A stretch of DNA of 64,000 nucleotides, taken from Corallococcus sp. AS-1-6. Its GTDB lineage: Bacteria; Myxococcota; Myxococcia; Myxococcales; Myxococcaceae. Of the stretch, positions 44,495-53,749 are shown in pieces (position 1 is the stretch's first letter; every line of letters begins with the position of its first letter). The stretch covers positions 62,001 to 126,000 of the forward strand of contig NZ_JAIQDE010000025.1 of the NCBI RefSeq assembly GCF_020037015.1, read 5' to 3'. The notes under the pieces were generated by a model, which was given only the letters and a program-made list of their open reading frames with translations, was not told the DNA's origin and did not search any database. A program made the translations under genes and the position numbers.

Positions 44495-46003
44495 CTACTT
44501 GGAGGCAGGCTTTGACGCCGGCGTCTCCACCAGCGTGAGCTTGCCCAGGTGGAGCGGCGTCACCTGCTCCTGGATGACCAGCGGGTCGCCCACGAGCACC
44601 ACCTGCATGTTGGCCGGGTCCAGGTAGGACTCGGCCACGCGCTGCACCTCCGCGGCGCTGGCGTTCTCCAGGCCCTCCACGGCGCGCTTGAAGTCGTCCA
44701 TGGGGCGGCGGTGGAAGTAGAGCTGCGCGGCGCTGCCGCCCAGGCCCTCCACCGTCTCGAAGGCGCCCGGGAAGCCGCGGATGAGGCCTTCGCGCGCGGC
44801 GGCCAGCTCCTTCTCCGTGATGGGCCTGGACTTGATGCCGGCCAGCTCCTGGATGAACTCGTGGAGCGCCGGGCCCGTCACGTCCTGCCGCACGGCCGCG
44901 TACGCGGTGAGCGGTCCCACGCCCAGGCGCGTGCCCAGGTGCGCGTTGGCGCCGTAGCTGTAGCCCTTGTCCTCGCGGATGTTCATGTTGAGCCGGCTGC
45001 CGAAGAAGCCGCCGAACACCGTGGTGGCCAGCTCCAGCGGGTACTCGTCCGGGTGGCCCGCGGAGAGGCCGGGGCGGCCCACCAGCACCACCGTCTGCTC
45101 CAGGCCCGGCTTGGGCACCACGCGCACCTGCTGGCGCGGCGGCGCGGGCGGCGCGGGCGGCGGCTTGGGCGCCACGGCCCCGCCCTTCCACCCGCCGAAG
45201 TACTTCTTCCCCCACTCCACCGCCTGCTGGAGCGTCACGTCACCGGCCATGATGAGCGCCGCGGCGCGAGGGCCCGTGTTCTTCGTGTAGAAGTTCTTCG
45301 CGTCCGCCAGCGTGAGCGCCTCCACCGTCTTCGGCGTCCCGCCGGACGTGTGGCCATACGGGTGGTCCGCGCCGAACACCGCCTGGTAGTAGGCCTGCTG
45401 CGCCAGGAAGTTCGGGTCGCCCATGCGGCGCACCAGCTCGCCCAACTGCTGCTTCTTGCGGCGCTCGAAGGCCTTCGCGTCGAAGGTGGGCCGCAGGACG
45501 ACGTCCGACAGCAGGCTCATCGCCGCGTCCACGTTGGTGGTGAGCACGCGCGCGCCCACGAAGGCGCCGTCCGGGTCCACCGACATGGCGGGCGACACGC
45601 CCAGGTCCGCGAACGCGTTGTCCAGCGCCACCGTGTCGCGCTTGCCCGCGCCCTCCAGCAGCATGCGGTAGGACAGGTCCGCGATGCCCAGCTTCGCGGC
45701 GGGCTCTTGCGACACGCCCGCGGCGAAGGCGATGCCCACGAACACCAGCGGCAATTCCTTGCGCGTGCTGACGATGACGGTGAGGCCGTTGTCCAGCTTC
45801 GCCTGCTCGAAGGTGGGCAGCACCAGCTCCGGCGGCTTGCCGGGCGCGGGCGGCTGGTCGCGGAACGCCTCCGCGTCCGGAGCCGGTGTCTGGGGTTGCG
45901 GCTGCGCGGCCGGCGCCGTTTCAGCCGGCGTCTCCGCGGGCTTCGTGGTGGCGCAGCCGGCGATGGACAGCGTGAGGAGGGCAGTGAGGATTCGGCGGTG
46001 CAT
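44495..46003 (-). CDS. M16-family lipoprotein lacking the zinc motif
   Basis: This 502-residue lipoprotein has a signal ending SIAGC (Cys17) and a Pro/Ala/Thr-rich spacer. It then has the M16 fold: AKLDNGLTVIVSTRKELPLVFVGIAF, and a position reading LSYRMLLEGAGKRD where active members have HxxEH. FGADHPYGHTSGG, GFFGSRLNMNIREDKGYSYGA and YLDPANMQVVLVGDP are standard M16 C-terminal motifs. It therefore looks like the non-catalytic partner of the adjacent M16 peptidase, as in alpha/beta processing-peptidase pairs. The ATG is 2 nt after the upstream gene's stop. Confidence 0.9.
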   Translation of the reverse strand: MHRRILTALLTLSIAGCATTKPAETPAETAPAAQPQPQTPAPDAEAFRDQPPAPGKPPELVLPTFEQAKLDNGLTVIVSTRKELPLVFVGIAFAAGVSQEPAAKLGIADLSYRMLLEGAGKRDTVALDNAFADLGVSPAMSVDPDGAFVGARVLTTNVDAAMSLLSDVVLRPTFDAKAFERRKKQQLGELVRRMGDPNFLAQQAYYQAVFGADHPYGHTSGGTPKTVEALTLADAKNFYTKNTGPRAAALIMAGDVTLQQAVEWGKKYFGGWKGGAVAPKPPPAPPAPPRQQVRVVPKPGLEQTVVLVGRPGLSAGHPDEYPLELATTVFGGFFGSRLNMNIREDKGYSYGANAHLGTRLGVGPLTAYAAVRQDVTGPALHEFIQELAGIKSRPITEKELAAAREGLIRGFPGAFETVEGLGGSAAQLYFHRRPMDDFKRAVEGLENASAAEVQRVAESYLDPANMQVVLVGDPLVIQEQVTPLHLGKLTLVETPASKPASK

Positions 46004-46005
46004 GA

Positions 46006-47421
46006 CTAGCGGGCCTCCTTGCCCGGGGCGGAAGACGGCGCGGCCCTGCCGGCGGACGGCACGGCGTGGAGCACGACGCGCGCGTCGGGGCGCAGCACGT
46101 CGTTGGCGAACTGCTTCACCGCGTCGGGGGTGACCTCCTGGTAGCGCGCCAGGTCCTGCGCGACGTAGCTGGGCTCGCCCACGAACTGGTTGTAGCTCTG
46201 GAGCGTGTCGGACTTGCTGCCGCTGCCGCCCACCGCCTGCAGGCCCGCGAGCTGGCGCGTGTCATAGCGGGTGCGCGCGCGGACGATCTCCTCCTGCGTG
46301 ACGCCTTCCTCGCGGACCTCGTCCAGCACCGCGTCGATCTCCTTCTTCAGCGTGTCCGTGGTGACGCCGGGCCGGGCCACCGCCTCGATGGAGAAGACGG
46401 ACTGCGCGCCCTGGCTCTGCTGCACGGCCTCCACGCTCTGCGCCAGTTGCTTGTCCAGCACCAGCCGGCGGTACAGGCGGCTCGCGCGGCCGGTGCCCAG
46501 CGCGGTGGCGAGCACGTCCGCCGTCGCGTCCCCGGGCTTCAGGTACGGGGCGGTGAGCCAGGACATGGTGAGCAGGGGCAGCGTGGCCACCTTCTCTTCG
46601 TGGCGGAGGGTCGTCTCGCGCGTGACCTTCACGGGCTTCACGTCCGGACGCTGGGGCTTGGGCCCGGAGGGCAGCGTGGCGAAGTACTTCTCCACCAGCG
46701 CCTTGGCCTTCGCGGGGTCGAAGTCGCCCACGATGGCGAGCGTCGCGTTGGAGGGCGCGTACCACTTGCGGAAGAACGCCTTCACGTCGTCCACCGTGGC
46801 CGCGTCCAGGTCCTTCATGGACCCGATCACGTTGCCGGAGTACGGGTGCGGCGCGGGGAACAGCGCCTGCCACGCCTTCTCCTGCGCTTCACCGTAGGGG
46901 GCCGTCTCCACGCCCTGGCGGCGCTCGTTCTTCACGACCTCCTTCTGCGTCTGGAGCTTCTTCTCCGTGAGCGAGTCCAGCAGGAAGCCCATGCGGTCGC
47001 TCTCCAACCACAGCGCCGTCTCCAGCAGGTTGCTGGGCACGGTCTCGTAGTAGTTGGTGCGGTCGAAGCTGGTGGTGCCGTTGAGGTCCGTGGCGCCCGC
47101 CTGCTCCAGCAGGCCGATGTGCACGTCGTCCGGCACGTGCTTGGAGCCCTGGAACATCATGTGCTCGAAGAGGTGCGCGAAGCCGGTGCGGCCCGGTGTC
47201 TCGTCGTAGGCGCCCACGTGGTACCAGACGTTGACGGCCACCACGGGCAGCTTGCGGTCCACGGAGAGGATGACCTCCATGCCGTTGGGCAGCGTGTACT
47301 TCTCATACGGGATGGCCAGGTTTTCGCGGCCGGGCTCCAGCGGCTTCGCCTCGGGGGTCTGCGCGAGCGCCGGAAGCCCCACGAACAGGGCCGCTGCGGC
47401 GAGGGCCTTCAATCGGGACAA
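46006..47421 (-). CDS. M16-family zinc metallopeptidase, catalytic subunit
   Basis: This 471-residue exported protein starts at TTG (47421) with GGAGGA close upstream. It has a signal peptide (LKALAAAALFVGLPALAQ). The inverted zinc motif is in GFAHLFEHMMFQGS (HLFEH), and the downstream glutamate is in the helix KEVVKNERRQGVE. It also has PHPYSGNVIGSMKDLDAAT and the C-terminal TGRASRLYRRLVLDK. It probably works in the periplasm on short peptides with the lipoprotein partner encoded 2 nt downstream. The longer frame upstream is non-coding. Confidence 0.93.
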   Translation of the reverse strand: MSRLKALAAAALFVGLPALAQTPEAKPLEPGRENLAIPYEKYTLPNGMEVILSVDRKLPVVAVNVWYHVGAYDETPGRTGFAHLFEHMMFQGSKHVPDDVHIGLLEQAGATDLNGTTSFDRTNYYETVPSNLLETALWLESDRMGFLLDSLTEKKLQTQKEVVKNERRQGVETAPYGEAQEKAWQALFPAPHPYSGNVIGSMKDLDAATVDDVKAFFRKWYAPSNATLAIVGDFDPAKAKALVEKYFATLPSGPKPQRPDVKPVKVTRETTLRHEEKVATLPLLTMSWLTAPYLKPGDATADVLATALGTGRASRLYRRLVLDKQLAQSVEAVQQSQGAQSVFSIEAVARPGVTTDTLKKEIDAVLDEVREEGVTQEEIVRARTRYDTRQLAGLQAVGGSGSKSDTLQSYNQFVGEPSYVAQDLARYQEVTPDAVKQFANDVLRPDARVVLHAVPSAGRAAPSSAPGKEAR

Positions 47422-47544
47422 GGTTCCTCCACGGTTCAGGACGGTCTGTCGCGCGCTTAGCACGCACTCCGGGCGCTGTAAGCCGGAAGGCGGCGGGGTG
47501 GGCTCGGGGGTGCCGGGTGTTGCTCGCCGTGCGACACTGCGGCC

Positions 47545-48366
47545 ATGAGCCTGGAGGTGCCCTCGTCCCCGCAGGGCCGCTGCGCGGTCCACCCGGACCT
47601 GCCCGCGGGCGGCACGTGTTTCCGCTGCGGGAGCTTCATCTGCGCGGACTGCGCCACGTCCGTGGCGGGGCTGGAGGCACGGCTGTACTGCCAGGCGTGC
47701 GCGGCGCGCCCGGACGTGAACTACCTGGAGGCCCTGCGTCAGCGCTACCTGGGCCGGCGCGATGAGTGGGCGTGGGTGGTGGGGGGCGTGACGGTGCTGC
47801 TCTGCGTGGCCACGGCCGCCGCCCTGGCGCAGTGGGGGCTGCGCGCGACGAGGGGGTCGCTCTTCACGCTCCTGCCGCTGGTGCCCGTTCCGGTGGGCGT
47901 GGCCTTCTTCCTGGGCCAGCGCTGGGCGCGGCACGCCCTGCTGGTGACGCCGCTGGTGATGGCGGTGGTGGCGGATGCCCTGGTGCCGGACGGGCGCTTC
48001 CTCTACTTCCTGTGCGCCATCCCCGGCGTGCTCACCGGGCTGCACGTCCACCGGGACGTGCGCAACCAGCTCTTCTTCCGGCTGCCGGTGTCGCCCGGGG
48101 CGCTGAAGGCGCTGTGGGACCAGCGCTACAACAACCCGATGGCCCGTCAGGCCCTGCGGTTGGGGTACAGCTCGCTGATCATGCCCCTGCTCGCGCCCTT
48201 CGCGGTGATCTGCGGCGCGGTGGCGCTCCGGCGCGTGGACCCGGCGGCCACCCCGCCCATCGGCCGCGGGGGGCAGGCCCTCGCGGGCCTGGTCCTGGGG
48301 CTCCTCGGTCCGCTGCTGTGGGGGGTCGCCGTGCTGCCGTGGCTGTCCGACCGGCTCCACTCCTGA
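47545..48366 (+). CDS. B-box-like zinc-binding membrane protein
   Basis: This 273-residue protein has an N-terminal Cys/His cluster, CAVHPDLPAGGTCFRCGSF followed by ICADC and LYCQAC. It is the B-box-like motif seen in many myxobacterial membrane proteins. Five or six hydrophobic helices follow (WAWVVGGVTVLLCVATAAALA onwards). The last helix pair (RGGQALAGLVLGLLGPLLWGVAVL) resembles a DUF4190-like end. Likely an inner-membrane protein with a cytoplasmic zinc finger; no function is known. It converges on the lipoprotein gene 9 nt away. Confidence 0.75.
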   Translation: MSLEVPSSPQGRCAVHPDLPAGGTCFRCGSFICADCATSVAGLEARLYCQACAARPDVNYLEALRQRYLGRRDEWAWVVGGVTVLLCVATAAALAQWGLRATRGSLFTLLPLVPVPVGVAFFLGQRWARHALLVTPLVMAVVADALVPDGRFLYFLCAIPGVLTGLHVHRDVRNQLFFRLPVSPGALKALWDQRYNNPMARQALRLGYSSLIMPLLAPFAVICGAVALRRVDPAATPPIGRGGQALAGLVLGLLGPLLWGVAVLPWLSDRLHS

Positions 48367-48375
48367 CCGCGGCGG

Positions 48376-49188
48376 TCAGCGGTGGGAAGCGCGGAGCACC
48401 TTGGCGCTGGTTTCGATCTGGTCTTGCATTCGCACGGCGGCGTCCGCGCACGCACCCTTCCCGGTCTCCAGGCGCAGCGTGGTGCCGTCCAGGGTCAGGT
48501 CCCCTGAAGCCAGACAGGCCTCCACGGGGATGAAGTCGAGCCACGTGGTCAACTCCAGGCTGCCCACCACGAGCGCGCTTTCGCCCCCGCTGAGGATGTC
48601 CAGGGGATCTCGTGCCTCGAAGCGCAGGGGCGCGGTGGAGGGGAAGGCCACTTCCAGGACATGGCGCTGGTCCTTCCAGGTGAAGCTCGCGTTCATGCTG
48701 AAGCTGGGGAGCGCGGGCGCGCTCTGGCCCAGGCGGGCCTCGACGGAGCCATAGATTCCCGGGGGGATGCGGAGCGGCCAGTCCGGAAGGACGGTGGCGT
48801 TCATCCAATCCACCTCCAGGGGCTCGCGCGCGCTCAGCATCCCGGGCTTGCCGTCCACCGCGTCGGTGCAGGTGATCAACGGATCCAACTGGCCCTCGTA
48901 GTCCGAGCACTCGCGCCCGGGAGGCAGATACAGACGCACGTCGAACAGCGTGGCTTTGGCGGACTCCACCGTGAACACGAGGCCGTCATCCGAGCGGAAG
49001 GAGGGGGGCGGTAGCGGAGACTCCATCGCCGTCCGCCGGGAGGAGGACTCCGCCGTCAGCGGCCGCGTGTAGGTCGAGGGGTTGATGCCGAAGCGCAGCT
49101 CGGTGGTGTCCGAGCCGCTGTCACAGGCAGACAGACACAGCACGGCGACAGCAAGGCCGGAAGCACGCAACCAGGGGATGGAGGGCAT
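48376..49188 (-). CDS. Hypothetical lipoprotein
   Basis: A 270-residue protein with a lipobox LSAC (Cys22). The mature part is rich in beta-strand patterns: GLVFTVESAKATLFDVRLYLPPG, WPLRIPPGIYGSVEARLG, FSMNASFTWKDQRHVLEVAFP, and ESALVVGSLELTTWLDFIPV, with pairs of cysteines. It resembles exported DUF4382-like myxobacterial lipoproteins, but no family is certain. The ATG at 49188 lacks a strong ribosome site; the open frame upstream is not protein-like. It is divergent from the CBS gene. Confidence 0.7.
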   Translation of the reverse strand: MPSIPWLRASGLAVAVLCLSACDSGSDTTELRFGINPSTYTRPLTAESSSRRTAMESPLPPPSFRSDDGLVFTVESAKATLFDVRLYLPPGRECSDYEGQLDPLITCTDAVDGKPGMLSAREPLEVDWMNATVLPDWPLRIPPGIYGSVEARLGQSAPALPSFSMNASFTWKDQRHVLEVAFPSTAPLRFEARDPLDILSGGESALVVGSLELTTWLDFIPVEACLASGDLTLDGTTLRLETGKGACADAAVRMQDQIETSAKVLRASHR

Positions 49189-49374
49189 GTCGGAAGCACT
49201 ACGCGAGGGGGAGCACCTCCGGCCGGGTGTCCCGATGCGAGGACCCCGGAGGGCCCGCGAAGCCCCAGCATGCCCGAGGCCCGGGGAAATGGATAGACGC
49301 GCGCGGTGGCGGCGCATGCCCGTGGACAGGCGGGTGCCCACGCTGAAGGAGGAACCCCTCACAGGAGAGACGCC

Positions 49375-49815
49375 ATGGCAACGCAACGAGTGAGCGACGT
49401 GATGACATCCGACGTGGAGGTCGTCCGTCCGTCTGACTCCCTGAGGCTGGCCGCGGAGAAGATGCGCCTGCTGAACGTGGGCCCCATCCCCGTGTGTGAC
49501 GGCGACGAGCTGGTGGGCATCGTCACGGACCGGGACATCGTCATCCGCGCCGTGGCGCAGGGGCTGGACGCCGAGCGCACCCAGGTGGCCCAGGCGATGA
49601 CCCGGGGCGTGGAGTTCGTCTACGACGACGATGACCTCACCCAGGCGGCCCAGAAGATGAGGGCCTCGCAGATCCGCCGCATCCTGGTGTTGAACCGGGC
49701 GAAGCGGCTGGTGGGCATCCTCTCCTTGGGAGACATCTCCGCGGAGCTCAGCGACCAGGAGAGCGGCAGGACGCTGGAGGAGGTCTCCGCCCCGTCACAG
49801 CCGGCCGCGCCCTGA
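49375..49815 (+). CDS. CBS-domain pair protein
   Basis: This 146-residue protein is made of two CBS domains: [25 protein letters not shown]...[19 protein letters not shown] and [25 protein letters not shown]...[19 protein letters not shown]. Stand-alone CBS pairs bind adenine nucleotides and act as energy or stress sensors. CAGGAGAG lies 6 nt before the ATG at 49375. It converges on dnaA with only 6 nt between the stops. Confidence 0.93.
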   Translation: MATQRVSDVMTSDVEVVRPSDSLRLAAEKMRLLNVGPIPVCDGDELVGIVTDRDIVIRAVAQGLDAERTQVAQAMTRGVEFVYDDDDLTQAAQKMRASQIRRILVLNRAKRLVGILSLGDISAELSDQESGRTLEEVSAPSQPAAP

Positions 49816-49821
49816 CGCGGG

Positions 49822-51237
49822 CTACATGCCGCCGAGCTTCGTCTCCAGCTCCGACAGGTCGCGGTGCACGGCCGCGTCCGTCTCGCGCAGGCCTTCGACC
49901 TTGCGCACGGCGGAGATGACGGTGGAGTGGTCCTTGTTGAAGCGCGAGGCGATCTCCGGGAAGGAGCTCTTGGTCAGCTTGCGGCTCAGGTACATGGCCA
50001 CCTGGCGCGCGTGCGCGAGCGCCTTGTGGCGCCGGTCCTCCTTCAGCGCCTCGACCGTCACCTTGTAGAAGCGGGCCACCTCCCGCTGGATGGCCTCCAC
50101 GTCCACGGTGCGCTGCGCGGGCAGGATGTCGCGCAGCACCTGGGACGCGAACTCCTCCGTCACCGGCTGCTTGGTGAGGCTGTGCATCGCGGACAGCTTC
50201 ACGAGCGCGCCTTCCAGCTCGCGCACGTTCTTCTGCACGTGCTTCGCGATGAAGTGCGCCACGGGGTCCGGCAGGTTGAGGCCCTCCTGCTCGGCCTTCT
50301 TCTGGAGGATGGCGACGCGCGTCTCGTAGGTGGGCTCGCGGATGTCCGCCATCAGGCCCATGGCGAAGCGGCTGCGCAGGCGGTCCTCCATGCCGGGGAC
50401 CTCCGCGGGCACCATGTCGCTGGTGAGCACGATGGCCTTGTTGAGGCCGAAGAGCGTCTCGAAGGTGTAGAAGAACTCCTTCTGCGTCTCCTCGCGCTTG
50501 CCCAGGAACTGGATGTCGTCGATGAGGAGCACGTCGCACTCCTCGCGGAACTTCCGGCGGAAGTCCGTCATGCGGTGCTCGCGCACGCTCTCCACGTACT
50601 CGTTCGTGAACTGCTCGCTGGAGAGGTAGACGATGCGCTGGGTGGGGTCCTTCTCCCAGATGTGGTTTCCCACGGCCTGGAGCAGGTGCGTCTTGCCCAG
50701 GCCGGTGCCGCCGTAGATGTAGAGCGGGTTGTAGTTGTGGCCCGGCCGGTGGGCCACGGCCTGCGCGGCGGCGGCGGGGAGCTGGTTGCTGTCCGCGACG
50801 ACGTAGGTGTCGAAGGTGAAGCGCGGGTTGAGCCGCGCGGGCCGCATCGAGTTCACCTTGACGGTGGGCGTGGGCGGCAGGTCCGCGGTCGGCGGCGGGC
50901 CGACGACGACCTCATAGGCGACGCGGCCCAGGGACGGCTCCAGCCGGGCCAGGTGCGTCTCCAGCATGGAGCGGTAGTGGTCATCCACCCAGTCGCGGAA
51001 GAAGCGGTCCGGCACGCCCAGGACCAGGGCGTTCTCGCGCACCTCCATGGGGCGCATCCGCTCCAGCCAGGTGAGGGCGTAGTGCAGGCCCTCCTGACGG
51101 ATGGCTTCCAGCGTGCGGGTCCAGATGACGCCGGCACTGGGAAGCGAAGGCGAAGGGGCTTGGGCGAGGGCGTTCACTTGGAGGCTCAGGGACGGCGCGG
51201 AAGGAGGCAACCCGCGGACGTCCGGCGGTGCTAACAC
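49822..51237 (-). CDS. dnaA: Chromosomal replication initiator protein DnaA
   Basis: This 471-residue protein has domain I ([21 protein letters not shown]), a linker, and the AAA+ core with [19 protein letters not shown], Walker [15 protein letters not shown] near 175 and Walker [13 protein letters not shown]. The domain IV DNA-binding signature is [23 protein letters not shown]. It binds DnaA boxes and opens the origin. The GTG at 51237 has GGAGAG upstream; a GTG at 51177 fits the family length slightly better but has no ribosome site. No DnaA-box cluster is seen around it. dnaN is not adjacent. Confidence 0.97.
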   Translation of the reverse strand: MLAPPDVRGLPPSAPSLSLQVNALAQAPSPSLPSAGVIWTRTLEAIRQEGLHYALTWLERMRPMEVRENALVLGVPDRFFRDWVDDHYRSMLETHLARLEPSLGRVAYEVVVGPPPTADLPPTPTVKVNSMRPARLNPRFTFDTYVVADSNQLPAAAAQAVAHRPGHNYNPLYIYGGTGLGKTHLLQAVGNHIWEKDPTQRIVYLSSEQFTNEYVESVREHRMTDFRRKFREECDVLLIDDIQFLGKREETQKEFFYTFETLFGLNKAIVLTSDMVPAEVPGMEDRLRSRFAMGLMADIREPTYETRVAILQKKAEQEGLNLPDPVAHFIAKHVQKNVRELEGALVKLSAMHSLTKQPVTEEFASQVLRDILPAQRTVDVEAIQREVARFYKVTVEALKEDRRHKALAHARQVAMYLSRKLTKSSFPEIASRFNKDHSTVISAVRKVEGLRETDAAVHRDLSELETKLGGM

Positions 51238-51330
51238 CCGCTCTCCGGCTGATCAAGGAACCGGCCTGTAGCACGGATCAGCGCGACGCCCCGGCGGGTG
51301 GGGGCGGAGCGCGTAAGTCCTCCCCCACTC

Positions 51331-51765
51331 CTACGTTGGATCCAGCCTCATGAGGACTTCGCCCGGATCCTCGTGGGGAACGGTGTGGAAGCCACACTTC
51401 TCCAGGACGCGGATCGACGCGAGGTTGTGGGCGGCGACCCACGCGTGCAGCGGCCGGGTGGGCACGAGCCGGAGGAACTCGGAGAGCGCCCGGGTGGCGA
51501 GGCCCCGGCCCCAATGCTCGCGGCCAATCCAGTAGCCAACAAGGCGCTGGCCCTCCTGCTCCCAACTGCCGATGTTCCCCACCACCCCGCCGTCCATCAC
51601 GATGGTGCGGTTGACGTTCCCGGGGCGCAGGACGTTCGTGCGCCAGTGGGTCATGAACGCATCGCGCTCCCGCGATGGAAATCCGGCCATGCGCGCCGCT
51701 TCGGGGTCGCGCTGGTGTTCGAAGAACAGGGGGAGGTCCTCATCCTTGACGTCGCGGAGGATCAT
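51331..51765 (-). CDS. GNAT-family N-acetyltransferase (RimJ/RimL-like)
   Basis: This 144-residue protein opens MILRDVKDEDLPLFFEHQRDPEAARMAG. It has VGNIGSWEQEGQRLVGYWIG and the acetyl-CoA site HWGRGLATRALSEFL, then VAAHNLASIRVLEKCGFH. These are the motifs of small RimJ/RimL-type acetyltransferases. The likely start is the ATG at 51765. The gene lies between dnaA and the second lipoprotein toxin locus, all on the minus strand. The acceptor is unknown. Confidence 0.88.
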   Translation of the reverse strand: MILRDVKDEDLPLFFEHQRDPEAARMAGFPSRERDAFMTHWRTNVLRPGNVNRTIVMDGGVVGNIGSWEQEGQRLVGYWIGREHWGRGLATRALSEFLRLVPTRPLHAWVAAHNLASIRVLEKCGFHTVPHEDPGEVLMRLDPT

Positions 51766-51812
51766 CCTGGAGAGGCTACTCGAAGTACCGGAAGGGTGAC
51801 GGTGCTGCCCGG

Positions 51813-52568
51813 TCAAGGCGCTGAACGGCCACCGATTTCCGGAAAGCGCTCGTAGGCCCACAGGAGTACCGCCAGGTGCTCACGGTCTCCCAGGTCGAGC
51901 GGAGTATCCGTGAGCCGGACCACCCATCCCCCAGTGGCCGTGCGCCGGGCGCGTGACAGCAACCCGGCATCACGAGAAGGGTCCGGGAACCCGATGGCCT
52001 TCGCGGCCTCGGCAGACCAGTAGTTCAGCCATCCCAGGTGACGTGGAAGCTCGGGAGCGGAGATCGCCTCTGGCAGCTTGAGGGCGGGCAGGCCCAAGGG
52101 GGGCTTTTCGGGCCCATGCCGCTTCGGGCCGGTCTGATCCGCGATGACCTGCATCACGAATGAGGGCGCCAGGATCCCCCAATATGCGCGGACACCCTCC
52201 GCGACGTGCTCCAGCACATCCGCTGCCGCCGCGATGCTGGCTGCGTCCTGAGGCAGCTTCGCATGGACCTGGAGTTGAGGCTGACTGCCCGGACTCGAAC
52301 TGGCGGATCTGCGCAGTCCGGAGATCGTCACGGGGTGGTCCTCATCTCCGTTGCATATGAGCGGAAACTCTCCTCGTGCCGCAGAGGCCGCGAGCCACGC
52401 GTCTCGCTGAGATAGAGCGACGGGCTTTCCTTCCTTGGAGATCTCCCACGCCAGACGCATGCCGGGCATCGCCCGTTCCATGCCTTCAACGACAGCGAGC
52501 GTACGGCCGTCGTCCATCGACAGGGCCGGCGCATGGACATTCAGGATGAGGCGGTCGCGCGTCGTCAT
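51813..52568 (-). CDS. DUF5953-like protein, probable immunity protein
   Basis: A 251-residue protein without a signal peptide: RDRLILNVHAPALSMDDGRTLAVVEG, then DAWLAASAARGEFPLICNGDEDHPVTISG, and a C-terminal GGWVVRLTDTPLDLGDREHLAVL. It resembles the myxobacterial DUF5953 family. The ATG at 52568 overlaps the stop of the upstream lipoprotein nuclease gene as ATGA, so the two are translationally coupled. That tight coupling behind a probable toxin makes an immunity role likely, but this is inference. Confidence 0.7.
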   Translation of the reverse strand: MTTRDRLILNVHAPALSMDDGRTLAVVEGMERAMPGMRLAWEISKEGKPVALSQRDAWLAASAARGEFPLICNGDEDHPVTISGLRRSASSSPGSQPQLQVHAKLPQDAASIAAAADVLEHVAEGVRAYWGILAPSFVMQVIADQTGPKRHGPEKPPLGLPALKLPEAISAPELPRHLGWLNYWSAEAAKAIGFPDPSRDAGLLSRARRTATGGWVVRLTDTPLDLGDREHLAVLLWAYERFPEIGGRSAP

Positions 52569-53482
52569 CGTTCGCACCCCGTGACGACGATATCCAACTC
52601 GTCGGCAATCTCCCTCACCGCGGCTTTATGCGCCTCGCTGCTCACGCCCACCACGAAGGCGCAGCCACATGCCGCCGCGATGTCTCGCTCCTCCAACAGT
52701 TCGGCCACCTGGTCCCTGACCACCTGCGCCTGAAGGAAGTCGCTGTAGGTGTCGAACTGGTCGGTCTTGATCTCCCACAGCACGCGCACACCGACTTGCA
52801 ACGCATCGAAGTGCTTGCCGTTCACGAGCACGTCGTGGCCGGGGTAACGGTTCGGTGGAATCCTGTCGGCGCACCGATTGTGCGCGTCGTCTCCTCCGCG
52901 GTGCTTGACCGGAATGGGTTCGCACCTGGAATGGCGCGTCCGGTCAAGGGGTTCGGGAGGCATCGGGGGCTGCCAGTCCTTCCCAACAGGATCGGGCTCA
53001 AGCTGGGGCTTCCGTTTCGCCACGGCCTCCCGGGGAACGGCTTTCGTGCCGTGCACGGCTCCGGCTTCCTCGGGATAGAGCTGACGTAGCTCGTGGGCCT
53101 CCAGTGCTTCATGGATGGCGACCGCCACCACGACAACGCCGGTGATGATGACTGCGCCTGCGACAATCTCAGGAGCGGCAAGGACGCAAACGCCAAGTCC
53201 CAGGACGGCCGCTTCAGCGGAGGCGACCGTGCATCGCCCCGTCGGATCGTGAAACCGGATCCGGTCGTGGTCCAGCGCCCCGAAGCAGCGCTCCACCACC
53301 ACTGCCCAGGGCTCGGAAGCCTCCTGGACAACGCACCGTCCCCCATCACTCCAGGGCAACGTCGACGCTCGCTGAAGATTGGTGACCCTTGGGGTACGAC
53401 TCACCCGCTCTTCCAGGCTCGGCGTCGATGAAGCGCACGCCGAAAGGAGGATCAGCAGTGGGATGCAGGCGTGAAGTCGCAT
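52565..53482 (-). CDS. DUF6310-like lipoprotein with restriction-endonuclease-like C-terminus (Sit-like toxin)
   Basis: This 305-residue lipoprotein has signal LLILLSAC (Cys16). A hydrophobic hairpin follows at about residues 88-122 (AAVLGLGVCVLAAPEIVAG, AVIITGVVVVAVAIHEAL), then a Pro/Lys-rich linker. The C-terminal domain reads NRYPGHDVLVNGKHFDAL and VRVLWEIKTDQFDTYSDF. The D(x)n-E-x-K arrangement is that of PD-(D/E)xK nucleases. GAGG lies 6 nt before the ATG at 53482. Its architecture matches lipoprotein toxins delivered by outer-membrane exchange in myxobacteria. It is tightly coupled to the downstream putative immunity gene. Toxicity is inferred. Confidence 0.75.
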   Translation of the reverse strand: MRLHACIPLLILLSACASSTPSLEERVSRTPRVTNLQRASTLPWSDGGRCVVQEASEPWAVVVERCFGALDHDRIRFHDPTGRCTVASAEAAVLGLGVCVLAAPEIVAGAVIITGVVVVAVAIHEALEAHELRQLYPEEAGAVHGTKAVPREAVAKRKPQLEPDPVGKDWQPPMPPEPLDRTRHSRCEPIPVKHRGGDDAHNRCADRIPPNRYPGHDVLVNGKHFDALQVGVRVLWEIKTDQFDTYSDFLQAQVVRDQVAELLEERDIAAACGCAFVVGVSSEAHKAAVREIADELDIVVTGCER

Positions 53483-53653
53483 GGCCGACCTCTTCAACCT
53501 GCCAGCCGTTCGCCGGTCAATGCCGGAGGGCACCTGAACAGGTCCGTGTGCCGTGGCCCCTAAAGCCTCTTGCTTGCCCCCTGCTCCCTTTTCCTACATG
53601 ATCGCCCGGTCCACCCGGCGCAGGGCTGCACGGTCGGCGCAGGTGATCCTTGA

Positions 53654-53682
53654 TTGACTTGTCCAGGAAATAGGGTTACGGA
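53654..53682 (+). promoter_or_regulatory. Candidate promoter of the rpmH operon
   Basis: TTGACT at 53654 is followed after 16-17 nt by TTACGG/TACGGA, in a locally AT-rich stretch 70-95 nt upstream of rpmH. The -35 is good and the -10 weak. Confidence 0.4.
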
Positions 53683-53749
53683 CGCCCCCTTTCCAATGTA
53701 CGGGTCGCGCCGTTGATTCAGGCGCTGCCTTCAGCTCTCAGGAGTCGTT

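Noticed and set aside
51238-51330. Origin of replication immediately upstream of dnaA
   Set aside because: No TTATCCACA-like box and no AT-rich stretch in the gap, although dnaA-adjacent origins are common.
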